Positions 11,863 through 24,720 of a stretch of DNA of 64,000 nucleotides are shown here, piece by piece. The stretch spans positions 434,423 to 498,422 of the forward strand of contig VXAY01001965.1 in the NCBI GenBank assembly GCA_013399855.1, read 5' to 3'. The stretch comes from Oxyruncus cristatus (Eukaryota; Chordata; Aves; Passeriformes; Cotingidae). Each line of letters starts with the position of its first letter. The stretch's first letter is position 1. Made by a program: the position numbers and the translations under genes. Below the pieces are notes generated by a model. It was not told the DNA's origin. It saw only the letters and a list, made by a program, of their open reading frames with translations, and ran no database searches.

Positions 11863-12631
11863 TGTCTCAGTTTGATACAATTTGGAGGACAGAGACCTTG
11901 GACAGAACTCTCCTGCCTTGGATTCAATACCCCTGGTTTCTCCAATACAGAGAGAGAGACCAAATATGCCCAGATGTAAGTGAAAAAGTAACTCTTTACT
12001 AAGAATAAATGCTAATAACAATACTGATAAAACTAGGCTAAACCAACTGATGAAGAGAAACTTCCCAAGCCCTGCCCATTGGACCAAATCAAGATGGTGG
12101 CCAGCCTCCCCATCCAGAGACAAGGTGACCACCTTTCCAGGTGATTTGCCTCCCCCAGGCCCAGAAAACCTGGAAGGAAACAGCAGACAGCTGGAATTTG
12201 ATACTGGCAGTTGCTTGCATGGCACTGGAGTGAGGCTGTGGTTCTGGTACAGGCAGTCGGAGCAGGGCTACAGATCCCCCCAGGTGACTGGAAGGAATTG
12301 TCAGGCACTCGTTGGATCCAGCGAGTCTTGGCTGTTGCAATTTCAACGTTCGTTGGTCCTAGTGGTGGTTGTAGTCCGGATCCATCGAGGTGGTGGTAAG
12401 AGCCCTGGGAGGGGGGAGAAGCCCCGAAACTCAGAATTATATACACTCAGGTTCAGGTGGCAATGCCTCCAACACCTCCCTTGGGGTGGGGAGTTTTACA
12501 CTGTATGATGGAATACTGTGAGTCACGAGTAATGGGGTACTTTGGGAGTCTCTGACACCTTCTAAGATGCTGCAGCTGTCTCTCATGTCAGTGCAGCTGT
12601 GTCCATTTTGGCACCTTATGGCTCATCAACA
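11863..12631 (-). mobile_element. Solo LTR of an endogenous retrovirus, minus strand
   Basis: The plus strand begins TGTCTCAGTTTG at 11863. On the minus strand this is an LTR end in ...GAGACA. Reading the minus strand, a TATA-like element (TATATAA, plus 12438-12444) lies upstream. An AGTAAA-type polyadenylation signal (plus 11995-12000) lies about 130 bases before the LTR end. The block is GC-richer than its flanks and carries several overlapping ORFs on both strands (11854-12508). Those ORFs are LTR sequence, not genes. No primer-binding-site-like sequence follows the minus-strand end, so it is probably a solo LTR. The start near 12631 (TGTTGATGAGCC on the minus strand) is a guess, and the candidate flanking 6-mers ACACAT and AGAGAT do not match perfectly. 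I lean to an ERVK- or ERV1-type songbird LTR. Confidence 0.65.
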
Positions 12632-15600
12632 AGAGATGAAAACCTTCAGGCTGGGTGTGAATGTTCCAGGGGAGTTATCACATCTGAGTTATCTGTGTAA
12701 GGAAAAAGAAATACTTCCCCACCTCAAATGATTTGCCTCTTTTATTATCTTGTTTAACACCCAGCTTGTAGCCTGAGGTGTCAGATGTGCACACCTTCAG
12801 CTCTTGGCTTGGGTGGCCACCGTGCACATTATTAGCAAAGCACACTGCTGGCTGAGCCATCAGCACCAGTAGTGCAGTCTCTTACAGCACCTGGGTGGTC
12901 ACTGCAGGTGGTCGAATGTTTGAGTCATTAATCATTAGCAGTTCAGTCTCTTTTAAGAAGGTAAAATACCAAAACCCAAAAGACATATTTGGAGAAAAAA
13001 AAAGAAGTAGATACCAGGACACAGATTTACAGCTACAATACCGAAGGATAGAAAAGGGTTGTGTGGAATGCTCACATACTAGGAAAGCATTCTTCTTGAA
13101 TACAGTGTCATTGTAGGTTTTAAATATTATTAGTAAGATGTAAATGTCAGCAACTTGGATTTAGTCTGTATTTCATATTGACCCTTTATGGTCTGTGTTC
13201 AGAGAAAGGAGATTGTCCTTGTTAAGTTGCCATGGCAATAGTGGTGCAGAAAAGCCTCAGGTAAAGAAATGAAAGCAGAGCCAGGGTGTGATTCACCTAA
13301 CTCACTATAATAATCTAGAGCCATCATAGATACATAGGGTACTTCTCCTAATCTCCAGCTCTTGCATCAGAAAAGCATGGGATTCTCATGTGTTCTGGCT
13401 CTCAGCTCTACATTTATACTTCAGGTACCTTACAGTAACTCAGATGATACGAAATAACCTATATTTAGGCAAATCAGTCACTCTATCAGACTCCTTCACT
13501 TCTTTTGCCTCACAAATGTAGGGGTGCCTGTTCATCATTTTTGTGCAGACTGAAGGTTCTGGACTGCTTTGGACACACCCTGATCTGCTATATAACTATG
13601 GACATTACTACCACTCTGTCAACTTTGCAGAAATCACTCCACCAAATTGGTGTCTTTAGAGGTGAATCTAGAGAATAAGCTAGAGTTCCAAGTAAATACA
13701 GCATGACTTAATACTTATGTACAGCTGATGAATTTTAAACATGCTTCATATGTATTTCACGGTGATCTTATTTGGGATTTAAGTGTGTAACATACACGCA
13801 TCCCTTTCCTTCTCTTTTCAGTTCTTCCTACCACCCCTCCTATTCTACCAGCTGTCAGTGTAATTTGTGGGATGTTTCATCGGTTAGACACACTAACAAA
13901 AACACCACACACTACCATTTCTTTAATGGGAGGAAAGTAAAACATGAATATTGCTATATTGAAGGGACCATAGGAGAGCAAAAATACCCACAACATTTTT
14001 ACAGTTGTGAATCAAACCTACAAACAGTTATGGATTCTCTTGACTTCTTCAATTGAACCTGTAATATTATTGAGTTTTGTTCATAATTACAGATGAAATT
14101 CAAGCTCTGATATGGTTACTTAATGCATGAGGTCTCAGGGAGCTGCTCTAACTGTTATGATAATATATGAATGACAAGAATCTATCACTGGCAGCTGTTT
14201 CTACATGGGCCTTGTACATGGATGTGGGACTACATCCGAGTCTAATAATTTGTCCTGACAGTCAAAAATCTTGTCAGATATTGATCTGACATCAGATTCA
14301 TGTTTAACAAGATTTTTGATTGACAGCTGAGCAACTGCCCTGGACAAAACAAAAACCCCACTGTTTTTGAAAGCTAACACTGCCAGCCAGTAATCTGACT
14401 TTTCTGTAGCATTTACACACATCTGCAGTGTCTTGTATCTTTAATTTTATACAATAAAAACCCCTTCAAATTGGTAATATTACAAAGATTGGATATAGCT
14501 TCTTAATGAAATCTTAAAGATAAGAACTGGTGTAGCTATCTTAACAAATGCTACAGAAAACCATGCTTGGCAGCTTCAATTTCGGTTCAGACATATGGAA
14601 TATAAAAACAGCAGGGAGAAAGTGAAAAGGCTAAGGGGAATTGAGGTGATGAATGCAAGAAAAGCACATTAGACATGAGGTTTTAGAGCCTGGGTATTAT
14701 CATTAAAAATCCCCAGCAGAAACCACTGGGAGTGGTTTCTCCCAGGAACTGGGAGTTTTGAAGTGTATAGAAACTTGACTAGAATGTGTCTCATAATTTC
14801 TGCTTGCTTATGTCTTACAATATTTTGTTGTTCTGAAGAAGCTTTCTGGATTCTAGTGATTCGTAAAAGAAGAGGAGACCAGTGTCAGCTTCACTAAGCT
14901 TTTGGCAGGCCTGTGCACGGGACATTGTTGCAGCCATGAGACAGAAAGGGAATAAGAAAGAACATAAGCCACAGTGAAGAGATAAGGCATTCATCATTGA
15001 AACTACCACAACACACAAATAATTCAAAGTGTATCATCAACAACAGAGAATTACTCAGGCACCATCAGTCATTGAAAGCAAACAAAAATATGGCTCAGAA
15101 TTTTATTGCAGATATGCTATCATCAGCACAGCTATAGTTTTGTATTTACCTTTAAAAAATCATAGAAGCTAATGCTGTGTGTTTTAAGTCACATGAAAGT
15201 CTCTGGTTGTTAAATAGAAAAAGGGCTAACAAACAGTTTTACAGGTCAACCCTAGAGACTAAAGTGCAAAGGAAATGGCTGATGAAATCCATTAGATTAG
15301 ACTAATTATGACTGGCAGTTTAAGACAAATGGGAATCTCACTACTGATGTCAATTGACTGGAGTTAAGGGATATCACCTGCTTCAAAGGTTGTCTTCCCT
15401 CCTTTACTCCAACTGCTTTCAATTAATCTGATGACCCAAGGTATCCACTACAAGGATAAAAAGTACCCGTTACTGTGGCTTAACTGGTTGGTTAAGTCAG
15501 TTTTATGACTCCTTTGTGTTACTCAACTACTGCAAAGCATTCAGAACATATATAGCCTAAAAGCTATAGAGACCGATTTTAAACACATATAAACACATAT

Positions 15601-16894
15601 GCACCATTTCTTCTGTGCTTATCTTCAATTTATTCAGCATCCTAAGCCACTTAGAAAACATTAATTGAACCTTCCAATAGCTCTCTATGCATTTTACTTG
15701 GAAGGGCTTTATATCTGTTCTATGCTTCACTGAGTAGTTGTACAAGGACAAGACAGCTTGCTTGGTTAATTCTGTATTTGCAATTGTATTTCTAAAATGT
15801 TGGTTTCCAGTTACTGTCACTACTCAAATAAACAGCTAAGTTGACAGAACCACTGGTAAACAGAGATGTCCGCAAACATAGGCAAATAGAAATGGATGTG
15901 TATATGTATGTACACATTTCCTTTCAAAATACCAGATTCAGCACTGCAATTTGAAGAAGTCCAAAGTCAGAAAATTATAGAACTGCAGAACTTGGAGCAA
16001 AATCCAGGATAAACTACTGAAAGCCAGCTTTACTAATGAGATTTGATGCTGTTACGAAACACTAATCATTGGTGGTAATATGAGTTATATTTGTCTCCCT
16101 TAGCTACATCTGCCCCAGGATGGGGAAAAGTAGGAAGAGACTCTTTGTCAGTGTGAGGATTTTTGTGTGCTCTTTGTGTTTTATTCAATGCAATCCATTA
16201 TTAATTCCTACATTCCTAAAACCTCCAGCAATGTTGAAACCAACACTTTCAACTGCAGGCTGAGCCATGGTATCTACTAAGTGAGATCTTTGAAATCGCT
16301 ACATTTGAAACCACTCTCAATTCAGAGAATCTGGTAAATCTCTCTAGCTTGTACATATTTCTGTGAAAAGGCTTATTTTCAAAGAAGAGCTTTTTTTTTC
16401 CTCCGGGTTGAGGATAGCTTCAGCCCAAGAGCTGATACTTCAGAAGTTTCCAACCACAGTCAGATGTGACAGAGGCTGAATTTCAGGCCATAGTTTGAAA
16501 AAAGAAAGAAACTTTCATTTTCTGAGTATTTTAGTTATTTGAAATTACAAATTTTATAAATCTATTAAATATTAATTTTAAATCACAAAATGCTCTGGGT
16601 ACAACATGTGGAAAAGTGCACATTTTTATTTTGGAGGTTGAGAGTGCTGAATGTAATTAAACACATACTCAGCTATTACAAAAATAAAAATTAGTATTGT
16701 TTTTTTAAAAATAAAACTTAAGACACATTAATACAGACTGATTCACACAGACCTGATGTATCACAAATAGAAGCAAACTGTATTGCACAACCAAACAAGT
16801 GTTTTGGGATCTTTTTGCTGTGCCTTGCAGCACCGTGATCTAGCAAGGAGAGCAATTGCAATAACTTTTTTTATATAGTTTTTATGTTTTCCAA
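12632..16894. other. Mostly unique non-coding sequence
   Basis: The first 300 bases (to about 12950) are less AT-rich than the rest and could extend the LTR or be another old repeat. I cannot name them. The remainder is AT-rich with no exon or RNA gene recognised. ORFs at 12895, 13772, 14201, 14815 and 15557 are all under 95 codons and featureless. Confidence 0.45.
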
Positions 16895-16926
16895 ATCCTG
16901 GAATACAAACAGGTGTATTCCAGGAT
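16895..16926. repeat. Perfect 12-bp inverted repeat (hairpin)
   Basis: ATCCTGGAATAC at 16895-16906 is exactly complementary to GTATTCCAGGAT at 16915-16926, with an 8-nt loop. The arms are not simple sequence. No U-tract follows immediately, and this is a vertebrate context, so I do not call it a terminator. It could be a cruciform-forming site, a remnant of a small inverted-repeat element or a short hairpin RNA, but nothing supports one over the others. Confidence 0.85.
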
Positions 16927-19900
16927 GTTGTCACAGTCTTACCTTATTTAGAATTTCTTTAGTCCTTTTGTACTTTGGGGTTTTCTCTTTCATTTTCTTG
17001 GGTTATAACAACTGTCAGTTCTGTTTTATGGGTTTGTTTGTCTACAGAAAATGGAAAAAGTAATGATTGTGCCAAGAGACCTCTTTTTCTACCAATATCT
17101 ATGTATCATTTTATATGACCATGAAGAATGGCCGTTCAGGACTTGCTTACAATGGAGACAATGTGCCTGATGCTGATATCAGTAACACCAATGTAAACTA
17201 AAAGAAGCTCCGCTGTATTTCACCAGAGTAAAATTAAAGTAAGATTTCAGGAGAAGCTTTTCAAAATCAGACCTGATATACAAAAGAAGTTTGTGAAAGG
17301 TCAAATATTGTTTTTAATAAATAATTTTAAATTAGTTTTAAATATTGTCTCCCCTAAAAATGTTCTAGTTGGTCATAAAGAGAATAACACAGCATAGGCC
17401 TTTCTGGTATTACCTTGGCAATACCAGATTTCTCACGCCTCACTATGTATCCAAGCTGTGTAGATCTCTCACAACAGCTGCACATGCTGTCTCAAGTTAT
17501 TAAGTGCAGTAGGAAGCCTGAGGAGCTGCTGAGTAGCTTCCTCTCCTATGGCATTTCTACACTGGTTTGTTGGGCTCCTGCATGGAAAGTGGATGGTTTA
17601 GAAGAAGTCATCCTCTTAATAAAAACTCTTAAGAAGCTTGGTTCAGATACCTAAAAATGACTACGCTTCTCAACCCGTTCCGGGCTGGGTTTGGGGAACA
17701 GAAGGAAAATAAAGTCAAGGGGGGAAAAAAAAGATCATCAAATCATCTTTTGTTCTGGCCACTGGTACCCAGAGTAAGTTTTATGTGAAATTTCTGTCTA
17801 TGTACTGTATGTCAATATAATAGTGTCAGCATTAATACTATAGACCCTAATTTCTGAGAATAAATAATTACTTTTGGTGTATGTAAATACTACAGTGGTT
17901 GGTGTTTACATGAACTCATATACATGTTCAGTATGTAAGATTTGCTAATTGAGCCATATATCTGGCCAACAAGTTGTGCTGGGGATTGACCTGATTTTCA
18001 GTAGCTGAAACAGAGTATGATAAAAACATTGGACTGAAAAATTGTCTTATGAGACAACGATAAAACTTAAAAGTGATAAAGAAGTCAGTGAAGTAACCTC
18101 TGTATGAGAAAACTTATACTTAGTCAGTTTTGGAAAGGATCTGGGTTTTTTACCAATAGTGGGAAAGAAAAAAACATACAATAGATGTAATGGCTTTCTT
18201 GTGCATTTTGCAACCACTTGGTAGATTGTCTGTTGCCAAGGCCCTTTATGTCTAACTTTCCAGTCACAGGACACAGGCCAAATGGGCACAGGATCATGTC
18301 CACAACCAGGATTATTCCCAAAACCATAGGTATTTTCAAACATGAAATATATTCCACCATTCCAGTGGGATATATAATTAACATCTTTCTCTACAGTGTG
18401 TGAATCAGGTATTCTGCAAATACCTATTTTCTTTAGTGAAAGGATCTCTTTTTTTTGTATTTAAAAATGTCTTTCCCTCTCCTTCACTTAACGTTGCTCA
18501 TGCAAGGTGCTTACTTAATGGAATTTATATGCACAATTAAAAAATAACTTTCCTTCTCATTTCTTTTTTGTCTTTCTATGTCAAATAACTTTTGATGTAT
18601 GAATCTTCTATGGAGATGCAGACAAAGTGGCTGAGTGAACATTTCTTGCCATTATCTTAATCCAGATAAAAAAAAAAAAACAACTTTTTCCCAAAAATAT
18701 TTGTGTTGGAATTAATGCTCTCGGTAGTACAATTCTGAAAAGAAAAATAGAAGGGTCCTGGAACAAAACATAAGCAGGGCAATATTAGGCAAGGACACCT
18801 GTGTCTTTAAGTGAAATGTGATAGATTTTTAAAAATTAGATTTTAGTCAAATCTCTGCAGAATTTTGACCTGCATGTCCCATGGAATTTAGAACTAATCC
18901 TTTGCTGTTAAACTGATGGCAATATGTAATTGACAAAATTCTGGTCTTGTGAAATTCAATAACTAGCCCTTAATGGATTCCAGTGTGTTAAAATTTGTGA
19001 ACTGTCTCTGTATGGTAACTCCATGTTCAGTTGAATTTAGAAATAGTTTTCTGTATACTTCGTGTTAAAATATTTCTGAACATTTAAATCGGAATTCATA
19101 TTAAAAAATGGGAAGCAAAAGCATATGCTCTATTTTGTTCCTCTCCAAAGCAATGGAGAGTGGTCTGGCTTTATTGACTTTTTGATTCTATTTTATGGAT
19201 TGGTAAGAACAGAAAGGGGCTCTGCCTGTCTATTCAGTACGAAAAAGACTACTTACTGCCTTGGCTTGGGACATGTGAAGAGTTAGAGAGACCATAGAAA
19301 TGACTGGAACTCAAAGATGAAAGACTGCTGAAGTCAGCAACTACTACAGATCCTGGTGAATCTACTTTTAGTAGGTAATGGTCAAAAGAGATGAGGAATG
19401 TCAGATGCTAAGCAAATGCAATGAATTTTTTTATAGAACTTACGTATCTAAGCTCCAGTTATATATTTTATGTGATGTCCTGGGCAATCCGTTTCAGGCT
19501 TTTAAAAGTCTTATGATTCACTGTTAAGATATAAATGTTGCAGACATGAATACATCAATCAAACTTCGTAAAAAATGGAATTATGTTACTTAATAAAATT
19601 ATGTCAATTATTATAAATTTCACTCTTTAACTTCTTTATAAAAATTGTAGAGAAATGTCAGCAACAGAGGCAGAAAGCAGCATAAATTCTATCAGATTTC
19701 TGAAGGAGTCACACCTTTAGAAAGTTTTGATAGTATACGTTAAGGATTATAACAAATCAATTATTCCCTTGTCTGGAAGGAATTAATGCCCACAATGTGA
19801 TTGCTGTGTCAATACTAGTCATGAATTAGGTTTGGAAGCATGTAGAAATGCATGTGGAGTACTCATCCTGCAACTAATGAATATTCACTTGACTCTTCTA

Positions 19901-22490
19901 ACCTAACCTAATTACCCAAAAAGCCATAGATAGATTTCACTTGACCCTAAACTTTAAACTGTTAGCTGCTGCTTTGCCTGATGACAAAGGGGTAATGCAA
20001 TTATTTGTGTACTAAAGCAGAAAAAGGTTGATCCCCAGTAATATGTGAGGTGCATAACATGCAGGACTTTCAGAAAAAATCCATTGCATTTTTTAATTGT
20101 CTGTCCAAGGAGTGTAGGAGCCTTTTAAGCATGCCACAAAAGTATTAGTTCTAAAGGAAAGGAGGAAAAAAAATAGATAAAACAACCATAAGGGAAATAG
20201 AAGAAAAAAAGCCCCTTTACATAGGCTTAAATCAAGATATTATGGTTTTACTTTTGTTCTGTGCTTAAAACAAAATCCCTCAAATCAGTGGATATGTGCC
20301 TGCACAAGAAAGGAGGCAAAACTGATGAAAGGAGATCTCTTAATTTGATTTTCTATTTAACAGTGAGGCAAAGATCTAACAAGTGAAATGGCCAAATGCT
20401 GCCAGCTCTAACTAAGAGATATATGTGATAAATAGAGCCTGTATCATAGGAACTCTTAAGAGAACTGGAAATTGCATCTGTACTTTCTGAATTTTCATAT
20501 CACATCTGTTTATATACACCTATGTTTTACTTTGTGGACTTGATCAGAAGATTTTTTTTTTTTTTTTTTGAAGGGCTATTTTTCCACTAAGGTAATTTCT
20601 GTGACCTGGCCCAAGCCTAGGTTGACTGGCAAGAAAGGTGGGTTACAGCACAAGTAATAAAAGGCAGACTGGAAGACTCTCCAAAAACCTCTCCTTGCCT
20701 AACGCAAAAATTTGGGACACATCCAGACTCACTCTTCTCTTGTTTGTGTTTTAATCATTCTGAGAACTGACAAAGGTACACTTCAATCCTGTGATAAAAA
20801 TGAAAAGTTCTGTCTTTTTATCCATATACAGTAATTCTTCATCTTGTTTTTATGTCTTGCTTGTTTCTATGTGATCTACTGAGAATGACAATGAGTACAA
20901 GGCACCTGAAACCCAGTCAACAAAACTGCTATTTTATGTGTGGTGGGAATGACAAAAATGCTTTTGTGGCCATTTACACTAGAAGGAATTAACACAATAA
21001 AGCTGGGACTTGATAAAAATCAGGATGACACTGTCAATCTGTCTGTCATGATTAGTGTCCTGCAGCAAGGGGCTGTTCACTTGCTCCCTACAGGAAAGCT
21101 AAGGATTGTTGTCTTTCCCACTTTTCCAATTTGGAGATGAAGAAGATTTTACAAAGCAAGTGTTTATATTTTCCCTTTTAAAGCTGTGTGGTTCACAAAT
21201 GCCATGATTACAGGCACTCTACCAAAAATACAGTACAGATGACATGCAGCATCAGAAATCAAAAGGTAGTAAACTTCTGGGTTTGTATCAGAAGCCTCAC
21301 ATGAACAATAACAGGAAGAGATTTAAAAAAAAAAAAACAAACAACAACAAAATCAAACCAAACCAAACCAAACAAACAAAAAAATCATACAACTTTGTCA
21401 AAGCAGAGGCAGTATTCATCCACATTTGGGAGAAATATACGAGTTCTCTATCTTTCAGAAAGACTGGCTTGTCCAGGAAATCCTTAATTTCTCAACAGTT
21501 CTGTACAAACCAGGGTTAATTAGGACTGACAGGAGATGACTTCATTACTCAATAAAGTAGTCCCCTTTCTGCCCACTTCAAGACCCCTTCTACAGATGAA
21601 AAAGATGCTTAATTTTGACAATTTTTTGCTGAAAGCACATATGAGAGGTCATGTACAAAAACAGAGAAAAAGGAGAGTGTTTACCTAAATCAGTAAGTTT
21701 CAATTATACTGCATCTTTTGCTTTAGAAAAGCAAATGTAGAAATGTAAGAATGATGATTTGAGGATCTCTGGTTGCTGATGTGAATATTTTAAGAAAAAA
21801 ATTTTACTAAATATTATGGGTCACATTCAGCTTCTGTGTAGGTGGGCAGAACTTCCTTTGCCTTCAAGGAAAATTGTACAAATGTAAGTATTGCCATAAA
21901 TGTCACTTTCCTTTAAAACTGAGTAAGCAGGAAATTATTTTAAAAGGAGAAAAATCTTCAGATTACCTGATGCTGATGTTGAAGAGCTGCATGAAGTATT
22001 CTGGTCAGTAATTAATGTAGAGGTACATTTGTGTTTAATAGATTAATGCCTTTTCAAAAAAGGTGCTCTGACCTGCAGCTAAAACAACTGTGAATCTTTC
22101 TACTTGTAGATGACAAGATGCTTCCTGAAATTGTTTATTTATAATGTTTATTTTATAATATATATCACAAAGTGATACTATTCCGTCTACAGGCAAACAA
22201 GAAAAAAAAGGAAAAAAATAGAGGCAAAAAAAAAAGTTATGTTTCAAGGCCAAAGAATGCACCTTTTTTTCCCTAAAGTAGCAAAATCCCCTCATGCCTA
22301 CATCATGTCTGTGTAGACTTATGAGCTTAAAGAAAGAATTTGTAGGGAGGGATGGTAGAAGTTTCTTTCTTATTCCACAGAAATTAAGGTTCCAAATAGA
22401 GGAGAAAAGATACCTTTTTCATGACTGATGATGTCAACAGGGTGTTTGATATTCCATTTAGAGCACGTAACCTATCAAAGGTGACAGAGG
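16927..22490. other. Unique non-coding sequence
   Basis: AT-rich sequence without named repeats or exons. ORFs at 17415, 18047, 18124, 18218, 20940, 21244 and 22035 are short and lack motifs. Simple tracts occur at 18666-18680 (A) and 20550-20570 (T). Confidence 0.5.
21324..21387. repeat. A-rich / (AAACC)n low-complexity tract
   Basis: A run of A passes into CAA units, then three exact AAACC units at 21355-21369, then AAAC units and another A run. The lysine/asparagine/threonine-rich part of the ORF at 21244-21519 is the translation of this tract. It may be the tail of an old plus-strand retrocopy, but I recognise no body for it. Confidence 0.8.
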
Positions 22491-22516
22491 ATAAAGAACA
22501 TCTAGGTAGGTTTCTT
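22491..22516. repeat. 26-nt direct repeat, copy A
   Basis: The 26 bases from ATAAAGAACATC to GGTTTCTT are identical to 23911-23936. The sequence is not low complexity, so chance is an unlikely explanation. The flanks differ on both sides. Confidence 0.9.
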
Positions 22517-23910
22517 CACCATGTGAATAAATCCCACTGATTACTTGTGGACTCTGTTGTACAGCAGAAGAAAAATAAAGAATCTTCTACTTCACCAGCT
22601 TCTCTCTCATCAGAATTCTGTAGACTTACCCCAATAAACTCCACAACATGATGAGTTATGAATTAAGATAAAAATTAGCTTATATTGCCTGGAGTAATTC
22701 CCTTGGATGTGTGACCTCAGTATGGATGGGACATTACAAAAACAAAAAATGGTGAGACTGGGAATCAAAATGATTTTATTGGCTCTTTTCCATTCTTATT
22801 CAAGTCTGCTTAGAAGTATTTCTGGATGGGGGATTACCCAGATAGGTCAACATACTGCCTGGCTAGTTTGTATGGGTAGGAAATACTGGAAGCAGCACAT
22901 ATTGTGCCATTTTGTACCCTTTAGCACATTTGCAAAGCATTAGTGTTACTAATGCGTGCAATTTCCTTCTTTTTATGAAAGTTAAAGTAACCCAAATATG
23001 TCAAATTAAGATAGTAGATAAATTGTAAAATTAGAAGATAGTTCTATGTTTTGGCCAAAAACATTGTCTAGGTGGACTCTAAAAGCTTTCTTACCTGAGT
23101 TGATTTGTTGTGTTGCTAGGCAGGAGGCTGGACTAATTGGAGTGAATATGCCTGCTCCATCACAAATTTTTCCCAAAATATCATAAATATCATGTCACAT
23201 ATAAGTCATATAAAGATCAAGGATTTTTGCTGAAATTAAAAAAAGGGAAAACTTTGCTGAAAATATTGTGACTTTTTTTTTCAATGTTTTTTTCCTGATG
23301 CAAAAAATCAAAATGAAAGATTTAATCTCACGTTGCATGCATACTATTTTGTTTGTGTCTAATATCATAGGACCAGTAATTTGTTTCCAATAGGCTTTCA
23401 GTTACTCCATGGCATGTATTCTCAGTCTGGACTACCATTCTCAAAATGCATTCTGGAGAGTTGTCCTGCTGAAGCACCCAGTGCTTTGAAGAAGCTTGTC
23501 TGTGCTGTACCACTAATGGTAAAGTGAGGCAATAAAGGAAAAAGAAACACAAGGTGCCACTGTGTTTTATGTAGACAACAACTACTTTACTTTTGGGTTA
23601 AGTTGTCAATGAAATTTATCTGCTTGAAATGTATAAAGTACCAGGTGCTTTGTGTTTCATTTCCCTTTGTCTTTCAACATATTCTGTGCTAAATCTCATG
23701 TTCTGCCAAAAGTCAGTTTTAAATGTTTTTCTTTCATTTTCATCTGTTCTCATTATGAAGAATTCTTGCCATCTTATTAAAGATCTGGCAGAAGTTGCTG
23801 GATTAAATGACTCGTTGATTTTTTGAGGGGTGGGGGGACCATAGCAACTGAATTAGTAAAGCGTAAATTCTTTAAGTGTCATAAGTCCAGGTGAGGACAC
23901 AGATTTAGCA
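22517..23910. other. 1394-bp segment between 26-nt direct repeats
   Basis: The segment is bounded by the two 26-nt repeat copies. It is AT-rich, with no recognisable LINE, SINE or LTR features and no long ORF; the longest are 78 and 74 codons. If the repeats are a target-site duplication, this would be the inserted element, but no poly(A) or terminal repeat lies just inside the borders. Confidence 0.4.
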
Positions 23911-23949
23911 ATAAAGAACATCTAGGTAGGTTTCTTTTTTTTTTTTTTT
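23911..23949. repeat. 26-nt direct repeat, copy B, followed by T15
   Basis: Positions 23911-23936 equal 22491-22516 exactly. The T run at 23935-23949 overlaps the repeat end and extends it by 13 bases. The T run is absent after copy A. Confidence 0.9.
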
Positions 23950-24044
23950 CTGCAGTACATTAAATGTTTTAAAATTGAACATATGTATATATTTTAATAC
24001 CAGTAAGAAAGTTTAGGTATAAATTTGAGTTCTGTAGGTACAGG

Positions 24045-24720
24045 CATGCCATTCAGAGGGACCTTGACAGGTCAGGGAATGATCTTGTGTGAAGCTCATA
24101 AAATTCAACAAGACCAAGTGCAAGGTTCTGCACCTGGGTTGCGGCAATCCCCAGTATGTGCAAAGAGTGGGGGATGAATGCACTGGGAGCAGCCCTGCCA
24201 AGAAGGACATGGAATACTGGTGGATGAAAAACTGGCCATGAGTCGGCCATGTGCATTTGCAGCCCAGAAAGCCAACCATATCTCAGCCTGCATCAAAAGA
24301 AAGGTGACTGGCAGGTTGAGAGAGGTGATTCTGCCCCTTTATTCCACTCTTATGAGACCCTACCTGGTGCACTGCTTCCAGCTCAGGGGTCCTCAGCACA
24401 GGAAAGATATGGACCTGTTGGACTGGTCCAGAGAAGGACCATGAAAATGGAGCACTTCTGCCGTGAAGAGAGACTGAGAGAGCTGGGGTTGTTCAGGGAG
24501 ACTTTACGGCAGCTTTCCAGGACTTAAAGGGGGCTAAAGAGAACAGGACAGAGACCTTCTTACTAGGGCATGTAACGACAGGACAATGGTCAGTGATTCA
24601 ACTGAAAGAGGATAGATTCAGACTAGATATAAGGAAGAAATAATTTACGATGAAGGTGATGACACACAGGAACAGGTAGCCCAGAGAAGTTGTGGATGCC
24701 AAATCAAGGTTAGGTTGATA
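24045..24720 (+). mobile_element. CR1 LINE ORF2 3' fragment, both ends missing
   Basis: The plus strand carries CR1 RT to C-terminal sequence. The landmarks in order are AAATTCAACAAGACCAAGTG, CTGCACCTGGG, GAGCAGCCCTGCCAAGAAGG, GTGATTCTGCCCC and GAGAGACTGAGAGAGCTGGG. TAGATTCAGACTAGATATAA then follows near 24612. Translated pieces include [12 protein letters not shown]. The reading frame is broken several times. It belongs to the subfamily encoding the 'RMRPYLVHCFQL' type of segment, like the copy at 57238-58242 and unlike the copies at 5596 and 8378. It stops near 24720 within the ORF2 end, with no 3' UTR and no ATTCTATG tail. That end was lost by deletion or diverged beyond recognition. Confidence 0.9.

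Noticed and set aside
12033..12508. Overlapping 85-152 codon ORFs on both strands
   Set aside because: They lie inside the GC-richer LTR and overlap in several frames, so they reflect composition, not coding.
16895..16926. Rho-independent terminator
   Set aside because: The context is vertebrate and there is no T run directly after the stem.
23935..23949. T15 run as the poly(A) end of a minus-strand retrogene bounded by the 26-nt repeats
   Set aside because: The T run lies outside the interval between the repeats, where a target-site-flanked insertion would not place it.
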